Of a DNA stretch of 64,000 bases, positions 1 to 9,700 are shown one piece after another. The stretch comes from an uncultured Gemmatimonadota bacterium (GTDB lineage Bacteria; Gemmatimonadota; Gemmatimonadetes; Gemmatimonadales; Gemmatimonadaceae). Both the position numbers and the translations under genes were made by a program. Location: positions 62,001-126,000 of the forward strand of contig CAIVZZ010000013.1 in NCBI GenBank assembly GCA_903910555.1, given 5' to 3'. Numbering within the stretch: the first letter of the stretch is position 1; the number at the start of each line of letters is the position of its first letter. The notes beneath the pieces are model-generated. The model saw nothing but the letters and a program-made list of their open reading frames with translations, ran no database searches and was not told the origin of the DNA.

Positions 1-599
1 CGCGCGATGCCGAACTGCGCTTCGCCGGCGAGTTCGTTCGTCGGGAACTGCTCGAGGAATCCTTCGAACACCGAGCGCGCCGTCGAGTAGGAGCCGCGGT
101 TCAGCTGCGCCATTCCCGCCTGATACAGCTGCGTCGGCCCTGTTGGCGCCGATGCCGCTGTTCCCTGTACTCCCGGCGCCGCACTCGGCGCAGCGGCCGT
201 CGCGAGCTCAGCCTCCTGCCGCTCAAACTGCGCCTTCACATCCTGCAGCTTCTTCTGGTTCTGCCCCGTCAGTTCCTGCAGCGCGATCATCTGCTGGCCG
301 AACGTGTGCATCTCGATCGACAGGTCGCCCTGGAAGCGCGAGACGTCCGACGCGAAGCGCGCGAGAAAGGCATTGAGGGAGCGCAGCGAATCGGAAACCG
401 CACCGACCTGCACCGCAGCCGCCGCGAACTGCGCGCGATGCACGGAATCGGAGCGCGCGTTCTCGGCGCGCAGCACTGCGATATCGCCCTGCAGCGTACG
501 CACATCATTGCGAGTGGCAAAGCACGCCGCTCCGGCCATCAATACGACGGCCGGAACGAGCGCAACACGTGTCGCACCACGGGTAAAACGACGGATCAC
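1..599 (-). CDS. cpoB: Tol-Pal accessory protein CpoB/YbgF, partial
   Basis: Periplasmic partner of Tol-Pal that links outer-membrane constriction to wall synthesis. The frame opens with GTG at 599, overlapping the pal stop by four bases (GTGA), and stays open to the window edge, so the C-terminus is missing. The N-terminus has a signal peptide ending in a lipobox (LMAGAAC, about residue 27), suggesting a lipid-anchored form. Next comes a coiled-coil-like stretch rich in Leu, Gln and Glu, a Pro/Ala linker, and the start of a TPR region (LYQAGMAQLNRGSYSTA). A GAGGA ribosome site precedes the GTG. Position directly after pal supports the call. Confidence 0.85.
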   Translation of the reverse strand, partial: MIRRFTRGATRVALVPAVVLMAGAACFATRNDVRTLQGDIAVLRAENARSDSVHRAQFAAAAVQVGAVSDSLRSLNAFLARFASDVSRFQGDLSIEMHTFGQQMIALQELTGQNQKKLQDVKAQFERQEAELATAAAPSAAPGVQGTAASAPTGPTQLYQAGMAQLNRGSYSTARSVFEGFLEQFPTNELAGEAQFGIA

Positions 600-1201
600 T
601 TCGGCATCCTCAGCATGTCACCGCCCGCGATGATTTCGAATTCGCCGCGGCGATTCTGCGACCACGCGCCTTCGTTCTCACCCTGCGCCGCCGGGCGCTC
701 TTTGCCAAAGCTCACCATTTCAAAACGCGATGCGGCGATGCCGCGCGAGACGAGATAGCGCTGCACCGATGCCGCGCGACGCTGACCGAGCGCCAGGTTG
801 TATTCGTCGGAGCCGCGGTCGTCCGTGTGGCCCGCGATGCGAATGCGAACGGCCGTGTTCAAGTTGAGAATCCCGACCTTTGCGTCGAGCGTCGCCTTGG
901 CGTCGTCGCGAATTTCATCTTTGTCGAGGTCGAAGTAGACCTTCGCGGCGAGCATGCTGCGAACCGACGCGGCTTCCGCGGCAGCGCGGCGCGCCTCTGC
1001 GTCAGCTGCGGCGCGCGCGGCGGCGGCATCTGCGGCCCTGCGCGCGGCATCGATCGAATCCTGATTCACACGCGGCGCGACTGGCGCCGCTGCAACCGGC
1101 GCGGGCGTCGGTGCGGGTGCCGGCTCCGGCTTCTTCTTGCACGCGGTGACGACGAAGATCGTCAACGCAATCGCAGCGACCGATCGACGGGAAGCGAACA
1201 T
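596..1201 (-). CDS. pal: Peptidoglycan-associated lipoprotein Pal
   Basis: Outer-membrane lipoprotein whose OmpA-like domain binds diaminopimelate in peptidoglycan, and the partner of TolB. The 201-residue product has a signal peptide with lipobox VVTAC (lipidated Cys about residue 21), a Lys/Pro/Ala-rich linker, a helical Ala/Arg stretch, then an OmpA_C domain (about 85-195) with the motifs KVYFDLDKDEIRDDA and IAGHTDDRGSDEYNLALGQRRA that line the peptidoglycan pocket. GGAGAAC precedes the ATG. The gene lies between tolB and cpoB in the classical order. Confidence 0.95.
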   Translation of the reverse strand: MFASRRSVAAIALTIFVVTACKKKPEPAPAPTPAPVAAAPVAPRVNQDSIDAARRAADAAAARAAADAEARRAAAEAASVRSMLAAKVYFDLDKDEIRDDAKATLDAKVGILNLNTAVRIRIAGHTDDRGSDEYNLALGQRRAASVQRYLVSRGIAASRFEMVSFGKERPAAQGENEGAWSQNRRGEFEIIAGGDMLRMPK

Positions 1202-1269
1202 GTACGTTCTCCGAAAGTGGGGGTTCTGGGATTTCGTAGAGAGCGCGAACTGAAAATTCGATGGAATGA

Positions 1270-2562
1270 CTATTTACCTGCTTCGAGCCGGGGTGACCAC
1301 GCGCCCATGCGCGCACCGCCTGTGCGCGTCAGCTGCCGCGTGCGACCCGACTCTGTATCCAACACCCAGAGTTGTGACGTCCCTGAGCGCGTTGACGTAA
1401 AAAGAAGGTGTCGCCCATCCGGTGCCCACGAGGGCTCCGTGTTGCGTCCTTCGCTCGTGAAGCTCTGTACACCGCGGTCCTGCAGGTTGATCGCCATGAT
1501 TTGAAACACACCGCTGACCTGCGACTGAAATGCGACCCTTCGCCCATCGGGCGACCAATCTGGATCGGAGCGATATGGCTGGTCTCCGAACAACGTCGTC
1601 GTCAGTAGATCCGGGTTCGTTCCATCGGCATCCATAATATACACTTCGGCGTGACCGAGTCGATTGGAAGTGAACGCGATTCGCTTCCCGTCCGGACTGA
1701 ACACCGGACTCGCGTTCGACGTGGCTCCGGGCCCGACGCTCAACCTTCTCGGCGAGTCGGCGCCGAACGGCGCGACCGCATAAATGTCCGTGCCGTCGTC
1801 GCCCGAGACAAATGCAAGCGTGCTTCCGTCGGGTGAGAAGGTGGGCGACATGTTCAGCGTGTGACGCGTCGCGAAGCGATGGGTGTTGCCGCCCGCGAGA
1901 TCGCGCACGACGATCGTCTGGTGGCCGGTGTTCGCGAGCTCGTCATACGCGACCGCACGACCGTTCGGATGCCAGGCTGGTGACAGTCCGCCCTCGGTGC
2001 CGGAGACTGCATGTGCCTGCGCGCCGTCTGAATCGACGATCCAGAGCGACCCTTCGTGAACGAACAGCGAGCGCGTCGCGGCGATTCCCTTCACCCCCGT
2101 GACCACGCGCTCGACTTCATCCGATCCGCGATGCACCGCAAGCCGCCACTCGCCGCCGAGCGCGGGCGAAGGGAGCGGAATGTCAGAGACGTTCATCACG
2201 CGCGCTCCGGCGACGTCATGCACGACGATGTGAAGCGAACCAGCCGGCGTAACGGACGCTTGCACCACGGCCGCAGCGCCGAGCGACGCGTACACGGGAT
2301 AGTTCAGCGTCCCAGTTGGCGCGTCACCGCTATCCGCCGCGATGACGGCGACACGATCACCAAAATCGAGATCGCGCGAAAGAATCTTCAGAACGGAATC
2401 AGCGTTCGCCCCGCTGACCGGAGTGATGAACACTCCAGGGCGTGTACCTGGCGCATACGTGAGGCCGATCCGGACGCCTCGCGCGGCGCTGGTGTCTTGG
2501 GAGAAGACGGCGGACGGCAGAAGGCAGACGACAGAAAAAAATAGCAGCGCGCGTTTGGTCAT
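1270..2562 (-). CDS. tolB: Tol-Pal beta-propeller protein TolB
   Basis: Periplasmic Tol component that shuttles between TolA and Pal. The 430-residue protein has a Sec signal peptide (cleavage near VFSQ, residue 22), an N-terminal domain of about 130 residues, and a C-terminal six-bladed propeller built from repeats such as SPTFSPDGSTLAFVSG, SPVFSPDGKRIAFTSNR and SDPDWSPDGRRVAFQSQ. The ATG overlaps the stop of the upstream TonB/TolA-like gene (ATGA). A 68-base gap separates it from pal. Confidence 0.93.
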   Translation of the reverse strand: MTKRALLFFSVVCLLPSAVFSQDTSAARGVRIGLTYAPGTRPGVFITPVSGANADSVLKILSRDLDFGDRVAVIAADSGDAPTGTLNYPVYASLGAAAVVQASVTPAGSLHIVVHDVAGARVMNVSDIPLPSPALGGEWRLAVHRGSDEVERVVTGVKGIAATRSLFVHEGSLWIVDSDGAQAHAVSGTEGGLSPAWHPNGRAVAYDELANTGHQTIVVRDLAGGNTHRFATRHTLNMSPTFSPDGSTLAFVSGDDGTDIYAVAPFGADSPRRLSVGPGATSNASPVFSPDGKRIAFTSNRLGHAEVYIMDADGTNPDLLTTTLFGDQPYRSDPDWSPDGRRVAFQSQVSGVFQIMAINLQDRGVQSFTSEGRNTEPSWAPDGRHLLFTSTRSGTSQLWVLDTESGRTRQLTRTGGARMGAWSPRLEAGK

Positions 2563-3266
2563 TTCAGTTTGCTGGGGTCGAAGCTGAAGACAATCGGCAG
2601 CACATCGTCGGAGTAACCTGCGGGCAGTGCGCCGAAGCTGCGCGACGCGGCATCCACAGCGCCCTGCGCTTCGATGTCGAACGAAAGATTTCCGCTGCGA
2701 CTCAAAAATTTGAATCCCGTAACCTTGCCATCGCGGCCGATCATAAAAAACACTTCTGCGCGCAGCGCGCCGACATTTCCTTTGGGCGAAAAGTTCAGCG
2801 CGATCTGCCGCACGATGTTCTGCAGGTAGCCCTTGTACGGAAAATCGATTCCTTCGGTCTTGATACCCGCAACGTCCGCGCCCTTTCCACCCTCGGGGCC
2901 GCCGCCGGCTTTCGGTGCGCTCGTCACCGGCGCAGCCGTCTTCGTCGCCATCTGCGGCGTCGCCTGGACGACCTGCTTGGGCACGGGCTTCGATTTCGCG
3001 GCCTTCACCTTTGCCACGGGTTTCGTCTCTTTCGTCGCGGCTTTCGGCGGCGCCTTGGTCGGAACGGCGGGAGCCGGCTCGGGTGATACGACGCCCACTG
3101 CCCGCTCGCCCGCGGGCGCCGCGATCAACTCGACTTTGTACATCGGCGGCATCGATGCGCTCGACGCCGTGTGCAAGAGCAGCAGCGGCAGAATCACCGC
3201 CGCGTGCAGCACCGCCGAAGCGCCAATCGGCCCCGCCAACGACCGGGGCGGCCGGCGCAAAATCAT
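2559..3266 (-). CDS. TolA/TonB-like energy transducer
   Basis: Likely the periplasm-spanning arm that carries TolQR energy to TolB and Pal. The 235 residues hold one N-terminal membrane anchor (about 12-34), a Pro/Ala/Lys-rich extended linker (about 50-120), and a TonB_C/TolA_C-type domain at the end, from YLQNIVRQIALNFSPKG to the C-terminus. It sits between tolR and tolB, so it fills the tolA position, although the C-terminal domain reads more like TonB. Both ends overlap the neighbouring genes by four bases. Confidence 0.85.
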   Translation of the reverse strand: MILRRPPRSLAGPIGASAVLHAAVILPLLLLHTASSASMPPMYKVELIAAPAGERAVGVVSPEPAPAVPTKAPPKAATKETKPVAKVKAAKSKPVPKQVVQATPQMATKTAAPVTSAPKAGGGPEGGKGADVAGIKTEGIDFPYKGYLQNIVRQIALNFSPKGNVGALRAEVFFMIGRDGKVTGFKFLSRSGNLSFDIEAQGAVDAASRSFGALPAGYSDDVLPIVFSFDPSKLK

Positions 3267-3679
3267 TTCACGACCTCTTCGGGCGCAGTCACGAAGCCGA
3301 GGTTCGTCACGCCGGCACCTTGGATGATCGCCAGGACCTGCGCGACGATACCGTAGTTCACGTTTTGATCGGCGCGGAGATAGACGCCGTCCTTACCACG
3401 CCGAGTCGCGAGACTCTTGAAGACGATGCGAAAGTTCTTCAGCGTCATCTTCTCTTCGTCGGCGTAGATCGAGCCGTCGCGTGTGATCGAAATGACAAGA
3501 CCGCTCTTGGAGTCGAGCGGCGTCGCCTCAGTTTTCGGGAGCTTCACATCCACGCCGCCCTGCATGATCGGCGCGGTGATCATGAAGATCACCATCAGCA
3601 GCATCATCACGTCGATCAGCGAGACGACATTGATCTCCGCATTGAGCGGCGTGCGTTCACCGCGGGAGCGCCTGCGCAT
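3263..3679 (-). CDS. tolR: Biopolymer transport protein TolR/ExbD
   Basis: Proton-channel partner of TolQ in the inner membrane. The 138-residue protein has a short basic N-terminus, one transmembrane helix carrying the expected membrane Asp (VVSLIDVMMLLMVIFMI), and a periplasmic ExbD domain ending in GVTNLGFVTAPEE. Length and helix motif are typical of the family. It overlaps the TolA-like gene by four bases and starts one base after tolQ ends, so the three are surely co-translated. Confidence 0.92.
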   Translation of the reverse strand: MRRRSRGERTPLNAEINVVSLIDVMMLLMVIFMITAPIMQGGVDVKLPKTEATPLDSKSGLVISITRDGSIYADEEKMTLKNFRIVFKSLATRRGKDGVYLRADQNVNYGIVAQVLAIIQGAGVTNLGFVTAPEEVVK

Positions 3680-3680
3680 G

Positions 3681-4394
3681 TTAGATCCGGCCTTCGCGCG
3701 CCATCAGTGCGATCACCTCTGATCCAAAACCATCGAGTTCACCGTCGAAACGGTTGAGCTTCGTCGCGAAAATGTTATACCCGAAGACGGCGGGAATGGC
3801 GACGGCCAGTGCGACGGCGGTTGCCGTCAGCGCCTCTGCGACGCCGGGCGCAACGGCGCCGAGGTTCCCCGCACCGCTCTTTGCGATTCCGAGAAATGCG
3901 GAGATGACGCCGAGCACGGTGCCGAGCAATCCCATGAGCGGGCTCGCGGATCCGATGATCGCGAGGCCTGGAATAGAGCGGCCGAGTTGGTCGCGCTCGG
4001 AGTTCGATTCGGCGTCGAGCACGAGACGCAGCGCCTCGACCTGCGATGAGTTCAGCTGCGCGCGCACATCACCGCCGTCCGCACCGAGCGGGCGCGTGTC
4101 CTGCAGAAATGAAATCGCGCGCTGAAGCACCCGTGTGTACGGGCTCGGCTTCATGCGCTTCGCGAGCGCGACGGCCTGTTCCAGTCGCGAGATTTTTTCG
4201 AACTCCGTGAGAAATGCGTGGCTCGCGTTGTACATCCGGCGGAACTCAAGCCATTTCGCGAGCATGATGCCCCAGCTTATGAGCGAAAGCGCAGCTAACA
4301 GCGCCAGGACGCCTTGAGTGACGTAGCTCGCGCTTTTGATGAGTTCGATAGGGGTGCTCGGAATTGCGGAGTTCGCTTGCAACGGAATCATCAT
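3681..4394 (-). CDS. tolQ: MotA/TolQ/ExbB proton channel protein TolQ
   Basis: Inner-membrane proton channel that powers the Tol system. The 237-residue protein has three membrane segments: about 25-48 (QGVLALLAALSLISWGIML), about 145-170 (GLAIIGSASPLMGLLGTVLGVI) and about 185-210 (EALTATAVALAVAIPAVFGYN). The last two carry the conserved MotA/ExbB signature. The start is a double ATG overlapping the stop of the upstream epimerase gene. Paired with the adjacent TolR-like gene. Confidence 0.93.
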   Translation of the reverse strand: MMIPLQANSAIPSTPIELIKSASYVTQGVLALLAALSLISWGIMLAKWLEFRRMYNASHAFLTEFEKISRLEQAVALAKRMKPSPYTRVLQRAISFLQDTRPLGADGGDVRAQLNSSQVEALRLVLDAESNSERDQLGRSIPGLAIIGSASPLMGLLGTVLGVISAFLGIAKSGAGNLGAVAPGVAEALTATAVALAVAIPAVFGYNIFATKLNRFDGELDGFGSEVIALMAREGRI

Positions 4395-5338
4395 GGTTTC
4401 TTGAACCAGTTATAGGTCTCACTGAGACCCTGTTCGAGTTTCACGTTTGGTTTCCAGCCAAGGATCTTGGCTGCTTTTTCATTCTTAATGCTTGAGTGCT
4501 GCTGTTCGCCGTCGCGTTTGGGCGCGAACTCGATTGGGACATTTACTTTCGCGGCGCGCTGCAGTGATTCAGCAAGATTCAGTACGCTCGTCGCGATACC
4601 GGTCCCAATATTAATTGCGCGGTCGTCGAGACGTTTTACGCCGGGGAGTTTTGCAGTCGACGCGAGAACGTTCGCTGCGGCAACATCCGTAACGAATGTG
4701 TAATCGCGAGTTTGCTGGCCGTTGCCGAACACCGTCAGCGCGCGGCTATCGAGCAAACGCTGACAGAAAATCGCGACCACGCCGGCCTCACCGTGCGGAT
4801 CCTGCCGCGGGCCGTAGACATTCGCGTAGCGCAGTGAAACCGTGTCGAGTCCATGTGTCCGCGCGTAGTACGCGAGATAATACTCGACGCTCAGCTTTGA
4901 GATCCCATAGGGGGATTCGGGATCTTTCGTCGACTCTTCCGGACTCGGCGGCGTGCTCGCGTCGCCGTAAATCGCGCCGCCCGTAGACGAGAAAATCACC
5001 CGCGGCCGATGCGGTGCGTGGCGCGCCGCCTCGAGGAGATTCAGCGTGCCGATGATATTGCGTGACGCGTCGGCCACCGGATCCGCCACGCTGAGCCGCA
5101 CGTCCATTTGCGCAGCCAGCATGAACATCGAATCAAAGCGGCCCTCGCGCACGAGGACCGCCGCTTCGGGGCTGCGGATGTCGAGATGCTGAAATCGTGC
5201 GGCTGACGGAACGTTCGCGCGCCTGCCGGTGGAAAGATCGTCGACGATCACCACGTCGTGATCCGAGGCGAGCAGCGCCTCGGCGACGTGTGATCCTATG
5301 AAGCCGGCTCCGCCGGTGACGAGCGCGCGACGTGTCAG
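4391..5338 (-). CDS. NAD-dependent epimerase/dehydratase (UDP-glucose 4-epimerase type)
   Basis: Extended short-chain dehydrogenase acting on a nucleotide sugar, probably C4 epimerisation of a UDP-hexose. Visible are the Rossmann motif VTGGAGFIGSHV, the Ser region FSSTGGAIYGDAS, and the YGISK catalytic Tyr/Lys pair, with ANVYGPRQDPHGEAG downstream. No ATG, GTG or TTG lies in frame ahead of the Rossmann motif. The first such codon (5254) would delete it, so I place the start at a CTG (5338) overlapping the LysM-gene stop as CTGA. Initiation at CTG is inference. The gene is embedded in the Tol operon. Confidence 0.85.
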   Translation of the reverse strand: MTRRALVTGGAGFIGSHVAEALLASDHDVVIVDDLSTGRRANVPSAARFQHLDIRSPEAAVLVREGRFDSMFMLAAQMDVRLSVADPVADASRNIIGTLNLLEAARHAPHRPRVIFSSTGGAIYGDASTPPSPEESTKDPESPYGISKLSVEYYLAYYARTHGLDTVSLRYANVYGPRQDPHGEAGVVAIFCQRLLDSRALTVFGNGQQTRDYTFVTDVAAANVLASTAKLPGVKRLDDRAINIGTGIATSVLNLAESLQRAAKVNVPIEFAPKRDGEQQHSSIKNEKAAKILGWKPNVKLEQGLSETYNWFKKP

Positions 5339-6486
5339 GGCATTTTCGCGGTCACGCGCGCCTTCATTCCCTGGGCGACGCCGGCCTGCATGGTCCGGAC
5401 GATGATCGCGGCGGCGCCTGAAGGCGTCACGCGCGTTACCTGCGCAACAGCGATCGGCTCGTCGGGAAGATCGACGCCTTTCGAATCCGCCGGCCGAGTG
5501 CGCAGCAGCGTGACCTGATCACCCGGAGCGAAACCGTCTTTGGAACCCGCAGCGAGAATCAAATACGAACCGGCTCCAGGCAGCACCGGGTTGTAGCCCA
5601 GCCACATGACGTGCGTCGCGAAACCAAACTCGATGCGCGCGGGCATCACGCCCGGCCTGTCGTCTGGTTTGTCGAGCGGCATCACGATCTGGCCCTGAAA
5701 TACATCTTCGAATTTCTTTGAGAGCTGCGCGCGCGTGCGGCCGTTCGTTCCGTTCGCGACGAGCTTGATGATGCCGGTCGGAACGAGCACCTGTCCGTGT
5801 CCTTCGATCATGCTGTCGCGACGGACAACGAGATATTCATCGCCCACGACTCCGGTCAAACCCTTCGGCAGGCGCACGAACACCGGTTCGAGATATTGAA
5901 TCGGCCGGTTCGCAACGGTCAGACTGATCCCCTGTGATTCAGCGGCTTCCTCGAGCGTGCCCTGATCCGCGAGATCGGCGGGGAGTCTCACGAACGGCGA
6001 TGCTTCATATTCGCCAAGCCGGACTGCTGCCGCTGCAGGGCGCAGGTTCAGCGACTCGCGTCCGCGTCGTTCGACGACGTTCGCCATCGGATTGAACACC
6101 GTCATGCGCTTCCCCGTGCGCGGCGCGCTCGCGACATTCGGCGCGGGAGCGAAGCTCGACGGCGCAGCCGGCGTTGCACTTGCAGGCGCAGACGGCGCCT
6201 TCGCAACAGTCGTGTTCGACGCGGGGAGCTTCATCAGCTCTCCCGGATAGATCCAGTGCGGATCCTCGATTTTGTCTGTGTTCAGTCTGTAGATCGATGG
6301 CCAGAGGAACGCATCACCGAGATACGTCTTGGCGAGATCCCAGAGGTTGTCGCCCTTCTTCACCGTGTGCGTTTGCGGAGCGTCGACCGGCGAAACGGCC
6401 GGCGGCTTCCCCTGTGCGCAGAGTGGAATCGCCGCCGAGAAACCGGCAACGACCAGAGCGAGAGACTGGATACGAAAGCGATGCAT
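5335..6486 (-). CDS. Exported LysM-domain protein
   Basis: Putative peptidoglycan-binding envelope protein. From the ATG at 6486 the 383-residue product begins with a Sec signal peptide (cleavage about AIPLCAQ, residue 25), then one LysM domain (about 38-85, HTVKKGDNLWDLAKTYLGD to WIYPGELMKLPA), a Pro/Ala linker, and a long C-terminal region of no family I recognise. That region repeats beta-rich 'GDEYLVVRRD' and 'GDQVTLLRTRP' pieces. An ATG at 6534 is also in frame but would bury the signal peptide. It is probably the first gene of the Tol operon, so a role in coupling wall and outer membrane is plausible. Confidence 0.8.
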   Translation of the reverse strand: MHRFRIQSLALVVAGFSAAIPLCAQGKPPAVSPVDAPQTHTVKKGDNLWDLAKTYLGDAFLWPSIYRLNTDKIEDPHWIYPGELMKLPASNTTVAKAPSAPASATPAAPSSFAPAPNVASAPRTGKRMTVFNPMANVVERRGRESLNLRPAAAAVRLGEYEASPFVRLPADLADQGTLEEAAESQGISLTVANRPIQYLEPVFVRLPKGLTGVVGDEYLVVRRDSMIEGHGQVLVPTGIIKLVANGTNGRTRAQLSKKFEDVFQGQIVMPLDKPDDRPGVMPARIEFGFATHVMWLGYNPVLPGAGSYLILAAGSKDGFAPGDQVTLLRTRPADSKGVDLPDEPIAVAQVTRVTPSGAAAIIVRTMQAGVAQGMKARVTAKMP

Positions 6487-6652
6487 AAGACCGCAGCCCG
6501 TTGATGGCCATGTCCGAAAACGCGAGCCCGGCATTGGCCGGACGCGCTCTTACGGAAGGTGACGAATAGCGAGGATGTGAGGAAACAGAGGTAGCCGAGG
6601 TAATGCTTGTTAGGACGGGGAGTTGAGTCCGTAACAACCGCGTAACTAGGTA

Positions 6653-6668
6653 TCCGTATTATTACGGA
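6653..6668 (+). promoter_or_regulatory. Small palindrome with TATTAT box upstream of the SusC gene
   Basis: TCCGTA-N4-TACGGA, with an internal TATTAT (6657-6662) matching a -10 box in 5 of 6 positions, lies about 70 bases before the receptor start. No convincing -35 was found. The receptor has a clear AGGAGA ribosome site at 6722-6727. The rest of the 247-base divergent gap (6487-6733) shows nothing else I can support. Confidence 0.25.
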
Positions 6669-6733
6669 GTGTGAGGTGACGTAGGTCGCAATAGCTTCGG
6701 AACTTCTATCTCCACCACCCTTAGGAGAAGCAC

Positions 6734-9700
6734 ATGCTCGTAAAAACGTGTTCCCGCTTCTGGCAGTTGCCAGCGGCACTGGCCTTACTTGCGCTTTCCG
6801 CGAGTGCGACGTTCGCACAATCGACCGGAACGGTGACTGGTAAGGTCAGCGACGAATCCGGCGCACCGGTAGCGAATGTTCGACTCGTTATCGTCGGCAC
6901 AACCCTCGAGGTCACGACGCCCGTGACCGGCGAATTCCGCGTGAACGCGGTACCTGCCGGCCGAGTTGTCGTCCGCGCGTTCAAACTCGGCTTCAAGTCC
7001 GTTGTCGACACGATCAGCCTTTCTGCAGGCGGATCGGCGACGGCGAACTTCAAGCTTGTTGAGTCGCTCGTCTCACTCGGACAGGTCGTCGTCACCGGCA
7101 CGGCCGGCAACCAGGAACGTCGCGCGCAGTCGGCGGAAGTTGCATCGCTCGACGCGTCCGGCATCGCAGCAACGCAGCCGACGATCTCCACGGTCGGCAC
7201 GATGCTTCAGTCGCAGCTCCCGGGCGTTTCGGTGAGCGGCGGTTCGGGCGAGACCGGCACCGCAAACCAGATCCGCATCCGCGGCGCATCGTCGATCAAC
7301 TTGTCGAACGAGCCGCTGATTTTCATTGACGGTATCCGCGTCAATGACGGCTTCACTGGCGGCGGTTCAGGCGGCCAGGCGTACGATCGTATGAATGACC
7401 TCAACCCCGACGAAATCGAAAGCGTCGAAGTTGTGAAGGGTCCGGCGGCTGCGACGCTGTACGGCGCGGACGCTTCGGCCGGCGTTATTCAGATCATCAC
7501 CAAGAAGGGACGCGCGGGCGCGAGCTCGTTCATTCAGTCTGTGCACGCGTCGACGGGCACGATCGACCAGGCATGGACACCGCCGCGCAACTACGGCGTC
7601 TGCGCCGCGTCGCAGATCGCGGTCTCGACCTCACTGTGCGCCGGCAAGGCCGTCGGCACGATGGTGTCGGACAGCCCGCTGCAGGACGTCAACGCGTTCA
7701 AGATCGGACTCGACCGCCAGATCGGCTGGAACGGACGCGGCGGTGGCCAGAACTACGGCTACAACCTGACGTTCGGCAGCCAGGCAACGAGCGGTACGCT
7801 TCCGAGCAACTACTTCACGCGCTACAACGTCCGCTCGAACTTCAACTATGTGCCGATCTCGACGCTGACGATCGACGCTGGTCTCTCGCTCGCACAGAGC
7901 GACACGAAGCTGCCTGACAACGACAACGACACGGACGGCTGGCTCGGCGGCTCGCTGCTTGGCTCGCCCTTGACGGTCGGCGTGAACACGAACAACGGCT
8001 GGTACGCTGCGAACCGCTTTGCGCAGGCGATCTCGTCGATTCAGCACGAGCAGCTCACGCACCGCATCACGAGCAGCCTCTCGGCGAACTGGGTTCCGAT
8101 GCCGTGGTTCACGAACCGCGTCACGCTCGGCATGGACTACGCCGCGGACAACATCAACACGTACCTCCCGCTGAACACACTCGGATGGTACGGCGGCTTG
8201 GCCGATACGGGCAACCAGACGGAGCAGTACCGCGACACAGAGCGCTACACGGTTGACTACCTCGGCAACGCACGCCGCACGTTCGGCGCGCGCAACCAGT
8301 GGGAAGCCAACCTCTCGGTCGGCCTTCAGGTCATTGCGACCAACACCGCGTCGCTCGGCGCCACAGGCATCGGCTTCATCACGAATGCCAACAACGTCGT
8401 CGGCTCGGCAGCTACAACGACCGGCACGGGTTCGTACACGCAGCAGAAGCAGTATGGCTACCTGACGCAGCTGCAGGTCGGCTACGAGAACCGCGTGTTC
8501 TTGCAGTTCGGCGTGCGCGTCGACAAGAACTCGTCGTTCGGTTCGTCGGCACCTGGCTTCGTTCTGCCGAAGGTTGGCGGCACGTGGACAGTGTCGGACG
8601 AGAAGTTCTTCCAGCCGCTGACGAAGGTCGTCAACTCGTTCCGTCTCCGCGCTGCATGGGGAACCACGGGCCGTTCGCCGGCACCGGGCTCCGCCATCAC
8701 CACGTACAGCGCGGCTCCGTTCAACCTGAACTCGGGCGCGAACGTCGCCGGCGCAGTCCCCGGCAACCCGGGCAACTCGGGGCTGAAGCCGGAGAAAGGC
8801 ACAGAGTTCGAAACTGGTATTGACGCAGCGTTCTTGCACGACCGCCTTACGGTCGACCTGAACTACTACGCCAAGCAGACCAACCAGCTGATCATTCAGA
8901 AGCCGGTCGCGGTGTCGCTCGGCTTCAACGCGAATCCGTTCGTCAACCTCGGTTCGGTCACGAACTCCGGGTTTGAGTTGACGGTGAACTACAACGTGCT
9001 GCACATGCGGAATTTCGATTGGGACATCCGCGGTGGCGCCAACACGCTGAAGAACACGCTCACGAGCCTCGGTGGCATCCCGGCGTTCACACTCGGCATC
9101 GGCCGTACGATCGTCGGCCAGCAGCTGGGCGTGGAAGCAGCGAACAAGGTTCTGTCTGCAAACCTCGCGAGCGGCGTTGTCTACGTTTCCGACACGCTCA
9201 CGCCGGTTGGCAACCAGCTTCCGACGGTTGAGTGGAGCTTCACGAATACGTTCACCGTGTTCAAGAACTTCCGCATCACGGCACTGTTCGACGCGAAGAA
9301 GGGCTTCAGCGTTCTCAACGAGACGGCATACTTCCGCGAGACGCAGCTGGTTCGCTCGAACGCTCGTCTGGACCCCACGGTTCTCGGCCCGACAGAGTTC
9401 CTCCGCCGCTTCGGCAACCAGACCCCCGGCCAGCCGTCGTTCATCGACTCGCTGTATGTCGCCGGTGCACCAGGCGCAGCCGCACACACGTACACGCTGG
9501 CAACCGCGAACCAGGATTACTACCAGCCGGGCGATTTCGTCCGCCTGCGCGAGCTGTCGGTCGCGTACACGATGCCGCAGAACTACCTCGGCATGTTCCG
9601 CAACAAGATCACGAGCGCTTCGTTCACGTTCGCACTCCAGAACGTGAAGCTCTGGACGAACTACGGCGGCCCGGATCCTGAAGTTGTGTCGAACCCGACC

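Noticed and set aside
7631-9487. Long minus-strand frame opposite the SusC gene
   Set aside because: Shadow of a high-GC coding strand: Arg/Val-rich translation without domains, while the plus strand gives a full receptor.
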